Made by a program: the position numbers and the translations under genes. Positions 18,297 to 26,386 of a stretch of DNA of 64,000 nucleotides are shown piece after piece (the stretch's first letter is position 1; each line of letters begins with the position of its first letter). Origin of the DNA: Clostridium sp. CX1 (GTDB lineage: Bacteria > Bacillota > Clostridia > Clostridiales > Clostridiaceae); the NCBI RefSeq assembly GCF_025398335.1, contig NZ_JAODOO010000010.1, positions 103,877-167,876 on the forward strand. The letters run 5' to 3'. The notes beneath the pieces were generated by a model. That model was not told where the DNA came from. It ran no database searches and saw only the letters and a list, made by a program, of their open reading frames with translations.

Positions 18297-19409
18297 ATGA
18301 AGCTTTCTCAAAGGAAAAAAAGTGAAATAATCTTAGTGAAGCTAACGATATTATTTACCTTATTGCTAATTCAGATATTTTGTCCTAATAAGGTGCTAGC
18401 TGAGGAAGAAAACTCCAAGGAGCAAATAACTCAAGCTATAGAAGAAATAATATGCAATAGAAATAAGGCAATAGTAAACAGAGATTTAGAGTTAATAGAG
18501 TCTATTTACGACAAAGACACTAAGTATGGAACCTGGGCCTATGAACACGAAAAAAAGAAAATGGACTACATTCATAATTGGGAGGAAAAGCAGGGGGTAA
18601 AGTTTACAAACATTACCCCAAAGGTGGTAATTAAAAGTCTTAAGGGCACTGGAGACAGATATTCTGCTTATCTAATATGTTCAACAGAATATAAGTATGT
18701 ATATGAAGATTCACCAGATATGGTTAACGTATCTAGAATTGGAACTCACCATTCAATGCAAATTGCTAAAAAAGATGGTGTATGGGTAATTACAAAGGAA
18801 TGGTACAAAGATCCTTTCGCAGATGCCTTAAACCTAGATAACATAAAAGCAGATTCCATAAAACAATATATTTTATCACAAAGTTTTAGAGATGTTTCCA
18901 ATATAAATGAAAGAAGAAAAAAGGCTATAGAATATGCAGAACAATATTGTGGAGCTGCCAGTGAGGAACAGTATGGATTTAAGTATAATAAAAAATATAG
19001 AGATTATAATCCACAGGGAGGAGATTGTGCAAACTTTGCATCTCAAATTTTATTTGAGGGAGGCAAGTTTAGGAAAAATTCTTCATGGAATTATGATGGT
19101 AGAGGCGCTACAGGTGCATGGTTAAATGCTGATGCCTTTAAGAATTATATGATTTACAGTGGAAGAGCATCGATTATTGCTTATGGTAATTATGATAAGG
19201 TATATAAAGCTTCCTACAAGCTCTTGCCCGGTGATTTTGTAGCTTATGAAAAAAAAGGAGACATTACTCATATTTCTGTTGTAACAGGAGCTGACTCTAG
19301 AGGCTATTCCTTAGTTACCTGCCACAACACAGATAGAAATAAAGCTCCTTGGGATCTTGGATGGAGTGATAAAAAAATAAAGTTTTGGTTAGTACGGGTT
19401 CACTATTAA
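18297..19409 (+). CDS. Secreted protein with C-terminal Amidase_6 domain
   Basis: A 370-aa exported protein with a signal peptide ending near VLAEE (about residue 35). Residues 40-195 look like an NTF2/SnoaL-type fold (RNKAIVNRDLELIESIYD) and 200-370 match the putative amidase domain Amidase_6. Candidate catalytic residues are C244 in GGDCANFASQ and H325 in DITHISVV, as in papain-like cysteine amidases. This domain class is common in clostridial cell-wall or spore-coat proteins. AAAGGAG precedes the ATG. Substrate is unknown; a role in wall remodelling is inferred from export and the neighbouring M15 peptidase. Confidence 0.8.
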   Translation: MKLSQRKKSEIILVKLTILFTLLLIQIFCPNKVLAEEENSKEQITQAIEEIICNRNKAIVNRDLELIESIYDKDTKYGTWAYEHEKKKMDYIHNWEEKQGVKFTNITPKVVIKSLKGTGDRYSAYLICSTEYKYVYEDSPDMVNVSRIGTHHSMQIAKKDGVWVITKEWYKDPFADALNLDNIKADSIKQYILSQSFRDVSNINERRKKAIEYAEQYCGAASEEQYGFKYNKKYRDYNPQGGDCANFASQILFEGGKFRKNSSWNYDGRGATGAWLNADAFKNYMIYSGRASIIAYGNYDKVYKASYKLLPGDFVAYEKKGDITHISVVTGADSRGYSLVTCHNTDRNKAPWDLGWSDKKIKFWLVRVHY

Positions 19410-19566
19410 TATTTTTGTCACCAAGAACAATAATTAAAATACTATATAACTAGGTGGAACTTTTTTCAATAGCAAATTCCTTCTAGGTACATTTACACTG
19501 TATTAATATTACATACCCATTCAAAATGTACCAATATTTACAAATCAAAATAAGGGGATGAATTTT

Positions 19567-19965
19567 GTGATTAGCTATGAATTCCACCTAATTGTTCATA
19601 TCAACGTAGAAGAACAGATAAGTGATAAGAATGAACAAGTTATTTTTACAAAATTAATACCCCAGAAAATTAAAGAAATGTATTTTGAAGGTGTGGATAT
19701 AGCAAAGATAGATTGCTATAGGAGGTTAACATTTAAAAGTTATAAATATGTAATAGTGTGTAATTTTCTGGGGTATAGCTTTAATGCTAAAAAGGAATTA
19801 CCAGAGGATTTTTATGGATTTAAGGACTATGTAGAGGAGAAGTTAGAGTTTAATCTAGTAGGGGTAAGATTTAATATAGATAAGGAATGTTATATCTTGG
19901 TTTTCGATGAATTTGGAACTTTAACCCTAGAAAAGTCTTTAAATAGTAAAAAGCTTAAACTATAA
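19567..19965 (+). CDS. Hypothetical protein
   Basis: Not recognised. About 132 aa, no signal peptide or membrane segment, mixed alpha/beta pattern rich in aromatic residues. A GTG at 19567 has AAGGGG 9 nt upstream; the in-frame ATG at 19558 directly abuts that site and is less likely. It is monocistronic, between the amidase gene and its own perfect terminator hairpin. Confidence 0.6.
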   Translation: MISYEFHLIVHINVEEQISDKNEQVIFTKLIPQKIKEMYFEGVDIAKIDCYRRLTFKSYKYVIVCNFLGYSFNAKKELPEDFYGFKDYVEEKLEFNLVGVRFNIDKECYILVFDEFGTLTLEKSLNSKKLKL

Positions 19966-19973
19966 TTTAAGTG

Positions 19974-20009
19974 AAAAGTACCTGTAAATATAATACTACA
20001 GGTACTTTT
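19974..20009 (+). terminator. Rho-independent terminator
   Basis: A perfect 13-bp stem (19974-19986 with 19997-20009; core AGTACCTGTA) with the A-run/T-run arrangement typical of a bidirectional terminator. Confidence 0.8.
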
Positions 20010-20083
20010 ATATTGATAAAAACTTATAATAGATATTTACAAAAGGAAATAAGTAGCATATAATAAAACTGTACCATAAATAA

Positions 20084-20101
20084 TAATACGGTTAATACGG
20101 T
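20084..20101. promoter_or_regulatory. Adjacent 9-bp direct repeats, candidate GntR operator
   Basis: TAATACGGT occurs twice without spacing (20084-20092, 20093-20101), 48 bp before the GntR gene. GntR/YtrA-type repressors usually bind just upstream of their own operon, so this is a plausible site, but it is not the usual inverted repeat. Confidence 0.45.
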
Positions 20102-20148
20102 ATATGACATAGTTAGGTAAATATAGTTAATAGTGAGGGAGGGAAAAA

Positions 20149-20529
20149 ATGTTTGAATTAGATTTAAGAAGTCGATTGCCTATTTACGAACAATTAGTAG
20201 AGAAATTCAAAGAATTGATTATAACTGAAATTTTAAAAAGGGATGAAAAACTTCCTTCAGTAAGAAGTCTTGCAAATGAACTTACAGTTAATCCTAATAC
20301 TATTCAAAAGGCATATAGGGAACTTGAGCACCAAGGCTACATTTATTCAGTACCAGGAAAGGGGAATTTTGTGGCAGCAGTGTTGCAGAGCGGAAATATT
20401 GAAAAGTTATCTAAGTTAAAAGAAGAATTAGTGAAGATTTTATCGGAGGCTATGTATCTAGGTATGAAAAAAGAAGAAATTTTAAAAATTGTCTCAGAAA
20501 TAGATGAGATGATACAAGGGGGAAGGTAA
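20149..20529 (+). CDS. GntR family (YtrA-type) repressor
   Basis: A 126-aa regulator with a winged helix-turn-helix at residues 10-75: LPIYEQLVEKFKELI, LPSVRSLANELTVNPNTIQKA (read as two joined halves) and YRELEHQGYIYSVPGKGNF. The short C-terminal helical tail, with no effector domain, is typical of the YtrA subfamily that controls ABC transporters. A GGGAGGG site precedes the ATG. The ABC ATPase gene follows 1 bp after the stop, so it probably autoregulates this transporter operon. Confidence 0.92.
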   Translation: MFELDLRSRLPIYEQLVEKFKELIITEILKRDEKLPSVRSLANELTVNPNTIQKAYRELEHQGYIYSVPGKGNFVAAVLQSGNIEKLSKLKEELVKILSEAMYLGMKKEEILKIVSEIDEMIQGGR

Positions 20530-20530
20530 G

Positions 20531-21430
20531 GTGCTAGAGGTAAAAAAGGTAAGCAAAACTTTTGAAGACTTAGAAGCATTAAAGAACGTAAGCATCAATG
20601 TAAAAAAAGGTTCTATCTACGGGCTAGTTGGTTCTAATGGAGCAGGAAAGACAACTTTAATAAAAACTTTAGTTGGTATCTATAGACAGGATGAAGGAGA
20701 GGTTTTCATAGCTGGTGAAGAAGTCTTTGAGAATGTAGATATTAAATCAAAATTAGTATTTATTCCGGATACTCTGTATTTTTTTACCCAGTACAGCATA
20801 AAGGATATGGCTAGATTTTACAAGAGAGTGTATCCCAATTTCAATGAAGAAAGATATAAAAAGTTAAAAGAGGTCTTTAACATTGATGAAAATAAAAAGT
20901 TACACAGGCTTTCTAAGGGAATGCAGAGACAAGTTGCCTTCTGGCTTGGGTTATCAGCTATGCCAGAGGTGCTGATTCTTGATGAACCTTTAGATGGACT
21001 AGATCCTGTTATGAGACAAAAGGTAAAAAACCTTATAGTACAAGATGTAGCAGAAAGACAGATGACAGTTTTAATATCTTCTCATAATTTAAGGGAGCTG
21101 GAGGATTTATGTGACCATATTGGAATACTACATAAAGGTTCCTTAATACTAGAAAAGGATTTAGATGACTTAAAATCAGATGTGCATAAAATTCAAGTTG
21201 CTTTTAAAAGGGAAGTAACTTCAGAAATTTTAGAAGATTGCCATGTCCTATATAAAGAAAAAAGAGGAAGCATAATGCTCTTTATAGTAAGAGGTAAGAA
21301 AGAAGAGATTTTAAAGGATATTATGAAAGAAGAACCGGTTATCTTAGACATTTTACCTTTAACCTTAGAAGAAATTTTCATTTATGAAATGGGGGATGTA
21401 GGATATGAAATCAAAAATATCATTTTTTAA
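20531..21430 (+). CDS. ABC transporter ATP-binding protein
   Basis: A 299-aa ATPase with Walker A GSNGAGKTT, Q-loop region, signature LSKGMQRQ (a C-motif variant common in YtrB/bacitracin-type exporters), Walker B VLILDEPLDGLDP and the switch His in SSHNLRELE. It starts with GTG at 20531, with GGGGGAAGG upstream inside the gntR end. It energises the permease encoded next, whose start overlaps this gene by 26 bp. Peptide-antibiotic or membrane-stress export is usual for this operon type; the substrate is unknown. Confidence 0.93.
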   Translation: MLEVKKVSKTFEDLEALKNVSINVKKGSIYGLVGSNGAGKTTLIKTLVGIYRQDEGEVFIAGEEVFENVDIKSKLVFIPDTLYFFTQYSIKDMARFYKRVYPNFNEERYKKLKEVFNIDENKKLHRLSKGMQRQVAFWLGLSAMPEVLILDEPLDGLDPVMRQKVKNLIVQDVAERQMTVLISSHNLRELEDLCDHIGILHKGSLILEKDLDDLKSDVHKIQVAFKREVTSEILEDCHVLYKEKRGSIMLFIVRGKKEEILKDIMKEEPVILDILPLTLEEIFIYEMGDVGYEIKNIIF

Positions 21431-23447
21431 TAAAGGTATAATCCTTGATGATATAAGAAGGTTTGGGTGGATAAGTGCTGCATACACAATGGTGCTTATA
21501 TTTTTACTTCCGCTTAAAATATTTATGTTGTGCACTAATGAAAGAATTAATAATGTTAATAACATTAATATGATAAAAGATCTACTCTATTTTAGAGGCG
21601 GAGGACTGCAGGGAATTTTTGCTTTAATAGTACCAGTACTACTAGCAATATTTATTTTTAGATATATTCAAGTAAAAATTTCTGTGGACATGATTCACAG
21701 TTTGCCTATTAAGAGAAACACCTTATACAGAAGTCATATTGCTTTTGCTGTAGTATCGCTAGTAGCTCCAGTTATAATTAATGCTCTTATAATAATAATT
21801 TTAAATAAAGTTTTAGGTCTAGGACAGTATTATGGTGCTTATGATGCAATTCAGTGGTCGAGAATTATGATTCTTTTTCCTTTAGTATCTTTCTTTGTAG
21901 CTGTATTTATGGGAATGGTCACAGGCAGCTCTGTACTGCAAGGAGTATTAACTTATATATTTATGTTTTTACCTTTTGGCTTAACTTTATTGATTAGTGA
22001 AACACTTAAGCTATTTATATATGGTTTTGCTTATAACGTCAATGAAATAAGCAATAAGCTTTCACCTATAGTAAGAATTTTTGATGGCTTCGGAAATTTT
22101 GATTTTAATAATAAAAACCTTACTTTAACTGAAGTAACACTATATATACTACTATGCATTATTCTATATTTTATTTCACAGTTTGTGTACAACATAAGAA
22201 AACTAGAAGCAGCCTCTAATCCAATTGCTTTTAAAAGTCTTCAATATGTTTTTAAATATGGAGTTACTTTTTGTGCTATGCTGGTGGGAGGGGCTTATTT
22301 CCAAGCAGTACAAAATAGTGACAGATGGATATTCTTTGGATTTTTTATTGGTTCTCTTATAGGATATTTTGTTGCAGAGGTGATAGTAAAAAAATCTCTT
22401 TGGGTTTTCAAAAGTATAAAAGGGTATGGCATTTATATAGTTGTAATGATAATAGTTTCTATAGGAATAAGATTTGATATAACTGGATATGAAAATAGGA
22501 TACCAGCTTTAGATAATGTTGAAAGTATATATTTTAGTGAATACTATAATTTGTATTCTGATAAGTATAGTATCGACCTATATAGTGATGAAAAAAACCT
22601 TCAAAGTATAGAAAGCTTTCATAAAAAACTTATAGAAGACAAGCATAAAAATAAGAATTTAAATAGGCAGAGTACAAGATCTGTAGTTTTTCAATACAGA
22701 CTAAATAACGGAAATAAAATTCAAAGATCCTATAACATATCTTACGATGATTATGTTAAATATTTTAAGCCTATTTATGAATCAAAAGAATTTAAAAATA
22801 TGAAATATGATGTCTTTAGTTTAGATTCAGCCGATGTGGAAAAGATTACTCTTCGACAAATTGGAGATAGCGGCATCGGAAAAGGAACCGTTATATTAAA
22901 ACCAGAGGACATAAAGGAAGCTATAGAAGTATTAAAGCAGGATATTAATAATGAAACCTATGAACAAATGAAGGATGATAAACCAGCTTGGTCAGAAATG
23001 AGCTTTATGATAGCTGAGGGTAAGTTGAAGAAATATCCAAGACTTACTGATAGCGAGTACCGCGGAGGTGATAAGCAAGCTCATTTATCTTGGGAAAAAT
23101 CCTATGTTCTATTTGAGGAATGGTTAAGGAAAAAAGGGTATTTGGAGAATTCAAGAATTCTTCCGAAGGATATTGGATACGCTGTAGTGGAAAAAGTTCA
23201 AAATGAACAGCAATTAGAAGGAAAGTTAAAAATGGGAACAGATATAACGGGCAGCAGTGTAAAGAGGCTGGAGATCACCGATAAAGATAAGGTTGAAACT
23301 TGTCTTAGAACTTATAATTATCATAGAAAAGATGGAGGGGCAAAATATCTTATAGGCTTTTATAATCATAGTAAACAAAATATTGATTTTGGAGTCTTCA
23401 CAGAGGATAATGCACCGGATTTTGTGAGGGCTTACTTTAAAGAATAG
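21405..23447 (+). CDS. ABC-2 type permease with large C-terminal domain
   Basis: A 680-aa membrane protein. About seven hydrophobic segments lie between residues 20 and 370, followed by a hydrophilic domain of roughly 310 residues that is predicted extracytoplasmic. The N-terminus resembles permeases of YtrABC-like transporters. The start overlaps the ATPase gene by 26 bp, indicating translational coupling. The long soluble tail is not recognised and may sense ligand outside the cell. Confidence 0.8.
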   Translation: MKSKISFFNKGIILDDIRRFGWISAAYTMVLIFLLPLKIFMLCTNERINNVNNINMIKDLLYFRGGGLQGIFALIVPVLLAIFIFRYIQVKISVDMIHSLPIKRNTLYRSHIAFAVVSLVAPVIINALIIIILNKVLGLGQYYGAYDAIQWSRIMILFPLVSFFVAVFMGMVTGSSVLQGVLTYIFMFLPFGLTLLISETLKLFIYGFAYNVNEISNKLSPIVRIFDGFGNFDFNNKNLTLTEVTLYILLCIILYFISQFVYNIRKLEAASNPIAFKSLQYVFKYGVTFCAMLVGGAYFQAVQNSDRWIFFGFFIGSLIGYFVAEVIVKKSLWVFKSIKGYGIYIVVMIIVSIGIRFDITGYENRIPALDNVESIYFSEYYNLYSDKYSIDLYSDEKNLQSIESFHKKLIEDKHKNKNLNRQSTRSVVFQYRLNNGNKIQRSYNISYDDYVKYFKPIYESKEFKNMKYDVFSLDSADVEKITLRQIGDSGIGKGTVILKPEDIKEAIEVLKQDINNETYEQMKDDKPAWSEMSFMIAEGKLKKYPRLTDSEYRGGDKQAHLSWEKSYVLFEEWLRKKGYLENSRILPKDIGYAVVEKVQNEQQLEGKLKMGTDITGSSVKRLEITDKDKVETCLRTYNYHRKDGGAKYLIGFYNHSKQNIDFGVFTEDNAPDFVRAYFKE

Positions 23448-23480
23448 CTTGCAATTGAAGTCTCATCCATTTTGCAAATT

Positions 23481-23750
23481 ATTGTGTAACAAAAGTTTAG
23501 GTGCACTGAACACCGGTGTGTTAAAGTAGAGGTACACTGCTTGAAAGCCCTCATTTCGAGAAGAAGATCTAATGCTGGCTCAACTTTGAAAATGAACTCA
23601 AGCTCAATGCTTTCTTCAAAAGCTGAGTTTGAGTTAACATTTTCAAAATCGCCAGCATAAGACCTTCTAGCTCTTATTCGAAGCTTTCTACGCAGTATAC
23701 CTCTACCTACACACCTGTTTTTAGTGCACTCAAAAGTTTTATTACATAAC
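23481..23750. repeat. Long imperfect palindrome (about 270 nt extended hairpin)
   Basis: The 480-bp gap after the permease gene holds two arms of about 130 nt that are imperfect reverse complements through nearly their whole length. Paired blocks include GTGCAC (23501) with GTGCAC (23724), GTAGAGGTACACTGC with GCAGTATACCTCTAC, ATGCTGGC with GCCAGCAT, TTGAAAATG with CATTTTCAA, and an apex of GCTTT/AAAGC around a small loop near 23614. No coding potential is seen. It could be a structured RNA, a MITE-like element or a strong transcription barrier. Confidence 0.8.
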
Positions 23751-23927
23751 TACCAACAGACACAGGCTACCAAGTCTAATTTCTAAGATCTTCTTTGTGT
23801 GCCATCATACTTATATATCTACTAATGAATATATAGGAAAGGTTTTGCTTAATAATATTACTGTAGAAAAAATACCCACTTTAGTGTACTATAAAGTAAC
23901 ATAAAGTTTTTTGCGTGGAGGAGTTAT

Positions 23928-25181
23928 ATGAAAAAAATACTAAATATAATAGCACAGAAGCCTGGGGAAACGGGAAGTGGAATATATTTACGGTCTTTAG
24001 TGAAGGAAGGGGATAGAAAAAATTATCATCAAGCTATAGTTGCCGGTATATCAGCAGAAGATGGAAAGTATTCCTTTCATACAAATAATAATGTTAATTT
24101 TTATCCAGTGGTTTTTGAAAGAGAGGAATTACCTTTTCCTGTGGTAGGGATGAGTGATGTAATGCCGTATAAAAGCACTAGATACAGGGATTTAGATATA
24201 GATATGCTTAAAAAGTGGAAAAAGGCTTTTTCTGACGCTATAAGCAAGGCTATTTATGATTTTGAACCAGATATAATAATCTGTCACCATTTATGGATTT
24301 TAACAGCACTAGTTAAGGAGAAATATCCTGATACTAGGATAATAGCCTTTTGTCATGGAACAGACTTAAGACAGTTAGAAATTTTTAAGACTATGGATAC
24401 TAAGTTCCCTAAAGAAATTATTAAATATGTAACAGATCATTGTAAAAATATTGAAAGGGTAATTGTTTCCCAAAGAGATGAAAAGGAGCTTGTAATTAAA
24501 GAGTATGGTATAGAGGAAAAGAATATAAGAATTGCTGGCACAGGTTTTAACCCAGAGATCTTTTATACAGGTGAAGATAAAGAAAAGGAAGATAGGATAA
24601 AGATAATTTATGCAGGAAAGCTAAGCTATTCAAAAGGTGTACCTCATCTAATTAATGCAATAAAAATCCTAAAGCAACAGTACTGCAACATAGAGCTATA
24701 CTTAGCAGGCTCCGGAATCGGACAGGAAGCTAAAGAGATTACTGAAGAATGTAAAAGAAATTCAGAGGAGGTTAACATACATATATTAGGTGCTCTTCCT
24801 CAAAAGGAATTAGGAGAACTTTTTAGGCAGTGTGATATATTAGTACTGCCATCCCTTTATGAAGGACTTCCTTTAGTATTAATAGAAGCTATGGCCTGCG
24901 GTTTAAAAATAGTAGTTACAGATCTGCCTGGGGTTAAGGAATGGATGGGAAGCACTATAAACAATAGTGGCATTATAGAGTATATACCTCTGCCAAGACT
25001 AAAAGATGTAGATAGCCCACTGGAGGAGGACATACCGACTTTTGAGAATAATTTAAGTAAAGCTATAAAAAAACAAATAGAAAATAAACTAACTATGAAC
25101 AGTACCCTTAAGGAAGCTATTGGTAAAAAGTCTTGGAAAAGCGCCTTTGAAGATATAGAGAGGCTTTTTACTTTTAAGTAA
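23928..25181 (+). CDS. GT4 family glycosyltransferase
   Basis: A 417-aa GT-B glycosyltransferase. The N-terminal half includes GETGSGIYLRSLV and ICHHLWILTALV. The C-terminal donor-binding half has IIYAGKLSYSKGVPHLINAI, HILGALPQKELGELF and the motif PSLYEGLPLVLIEAMACGLKIV with both conserved Glu residues, here described rather than quoted whole. GGAGG precedes the ATG. It stands alone between the long palindrome and a convergent PHP gene. Donor sugar and acceptor are unknown; a role in envelope glycan or glycolipid synthesis is inferred. Confidence 0.9.
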   Translation: MKKILNIIAQKPGETGSGIYLRSLVKEGDRKNYHQAIVAGISAEDGKYSFHTNNNVNFYPVVFEREELPFPVVGMSDVMPYKSTRYRDLDIDMLKKWKKAFSDAISKAIYDFEPDIIICHHLWILTALVKEKYPDTRIIAFCHGTDLRQLEIFKTMDTKFPKEIIKYVTDHCKNIERVIVSQRDEKELVIKEYGIEEKNIRIAGTGFNPEIFYTGEDKEKEDRIKIIYAGKLSYSKGVPHLINAIKILKQQYCNIELYLAGSGIGQEAKEITEECKRNSEEVNIHILGALPQKELGELFRQCDILVLPSLYEGLPLVLIEAMACGLKIVVTDLPGVKEWMGSTINNSGIIEYIPLPRLKDVDSPLEEDIPTFENNLSKAIKKQIENKLTMNSTLKEAIGKKSWKSAFEDIERLFTFK

Positions 25182-25217
25182 GCTAGATAATATAGTTTCC
25201 TACGAACTAGTATTAAA

Positions 25218-25250
25218 TAACCGAGAAGCATTGAGTATACTTTTCGGTTA
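25218..25250. repeat. 33-nt palindrome, copy 1
   Basis: TAACCGAGAAG (25218-25228) pairs with CTTTTCGGTTA (25240-25250). It lies between convergent genes and may terminate both. A 33-nt relative with a compensatory base change sits at 43456-43488. Confidence 0.6.
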
Positions 25251-25311
25251 TGGAAATGCTTTAGTAATAATAGTATTAATTTTAGAAAATGAAACAGTAT
25301 GCCTATCTTCA

Positions 25312-25989
25312 CTAAACAACCCTGTAAATTTTATCCTTTAAGTTATTTTCAACTTCCTTATACATATCTATATGTTTGTAGTGGCCATTTTTAAACATAG
25401 CAGGACATACATTTCCAGCTTTTATAGCATCTATAAGGTCTCTTTCATCTCTTATTCCATTAGGAAATACAGTAGCATACTTACCTATATTCTCAATAAC
25501 GTGAGCATCGCTAGAACCTATGGAAGGTATATTTAACTCTGTAGCTAGGGAATATGCATGAAGATTCTGGTGGGGCTCAGTGCTGCCATTAAAAGATTCT
25601 ACGCCATTTAAGCCTAAAGACTTAGCTACTTTTATATAATCCCCCATGCCTCTATTGTTATTTCGATAAGGATGAGCACTTATAGCTACTCCCTTATTTT
25701 TGTGGACTAACTCTATTAGTTCTTTAGCAGGAAGCATTTTTTTAGGTAAATCTTTTAATCCAAATACTAATATATCGCCTTGATAAGTTAGTATTTCCGC
25801 TCCGACTAAAATTAAAAAACCTGTGGATTTTGAGTATTCATGAGCTTCTTCCATAATTTCGTTACTTTCATGGTCTGTTATGCAAACCCCATCTAGTCCA
25901 ATTTCTTTTGCTCTTTTTACAATGTCTTTCAGAGATATTTCACTATCTAAGGAATATTTACTTTCATGAATATGAGTGTCAATTATCAT
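25312..25989 (-). CDS. PHP domain metal-dependent phosphoesterase
   Basis: A 225-aa PHP-fold hydrolase. Metal-ligand motifs are DTHIHESKYSLDS at the N-terminus, CITDHES, AHPYR and SSDAH. These resemble the stand-alone TrpH/YciV-type phosphoesterases rather than the polymerase PHP domain. The start is ATG at 25989 with TTGGAGG upstream; an earlier in-frame Leu-rich extension has no site. Likely cytoplasmic; the natural substrate (short nucleotides, 3',5'-bisphosphates or other phosphoesters) cannot be read. Confidence 0.88.
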   Translation of the reverse strand: MIIDTHIHESKYSLDSEISLKDIVKRAKEIGLDGVCITDHESNEIMEEAHEYSKSTGFLILVGAEILTYQGDILVFGLKDLPKKMLPAKELIELVHKNKGVAISAHPYRNNNRGMGDYIKVAKSLGLNGVESFNGSTEPHQNLHAYSLATELNIPSIGSSDAHVIENIGKYATVFPNGIRDERDLIDAIKAGNVCPAMFKNGHYKHIDMYKEVENNLKDKIYRVV

Positions 25990-26311
25990 AAAAAACCTCC
26001 AAAGTAACAAATTTTAATTGTTTATATATTAACAATTTTATTATGAAATTTGTTGAATTATAAAAAAAAATTATACATACAGCTAGTTACTATAAAAATA
26101 TTTTATTGTATAATATTAAAATATTTTTGAGAACTATGAAACTATATCTGCAGGGAAACAACAAGGAAAGGTTGCTTAGGAGTTATCTAGCATTATTTGT
26201 GAGTTAACAGAGGCTTCAGAATAAGTAAATAGGGAGCTAAAAATATAATAGGATAGAAATTGAAAAACTTTTACATTAAATGTAATGATTTTTTAATTAA
26301 ATAGGAACAAT

Positions 26312-26341
26312 AAAAGAGAGAAGCTAATACTTCTCTCTTTT
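26312..26341. terminator. Perfect hairpin in the ftsH-like leader
   Basis: AAAAGAGAGAAG (26312-26323) pairs perfectly with CTTCTCTCTTTT (26330-26341) across a CTAATA loop, 45 nt before the ftsH-like start. The rest of the 397-bp gap (25990-26386) is AT-rich with no supported gene. It may be an attenuator or a terminator with a short T-run. Confidence 0.5.
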
Positions 26342-26386
26342 AACTATAAAAAATTAATTTTTCATATTTATAAAAGGAGAGAAAAA

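Noticed and set aside
18934..19125. Small plus-strand frame inside the Amidase_6 gene
   Set aside because: It lies in another frame of the catalytic domain (C244 region) and has no separate support.
26136..26204. A 22-codon frame upstream of the ftsH-like gene as a leader peptide
   Set aside because: Only a weak purine-rich site and no regulatory codon pattern; not enough to call it.
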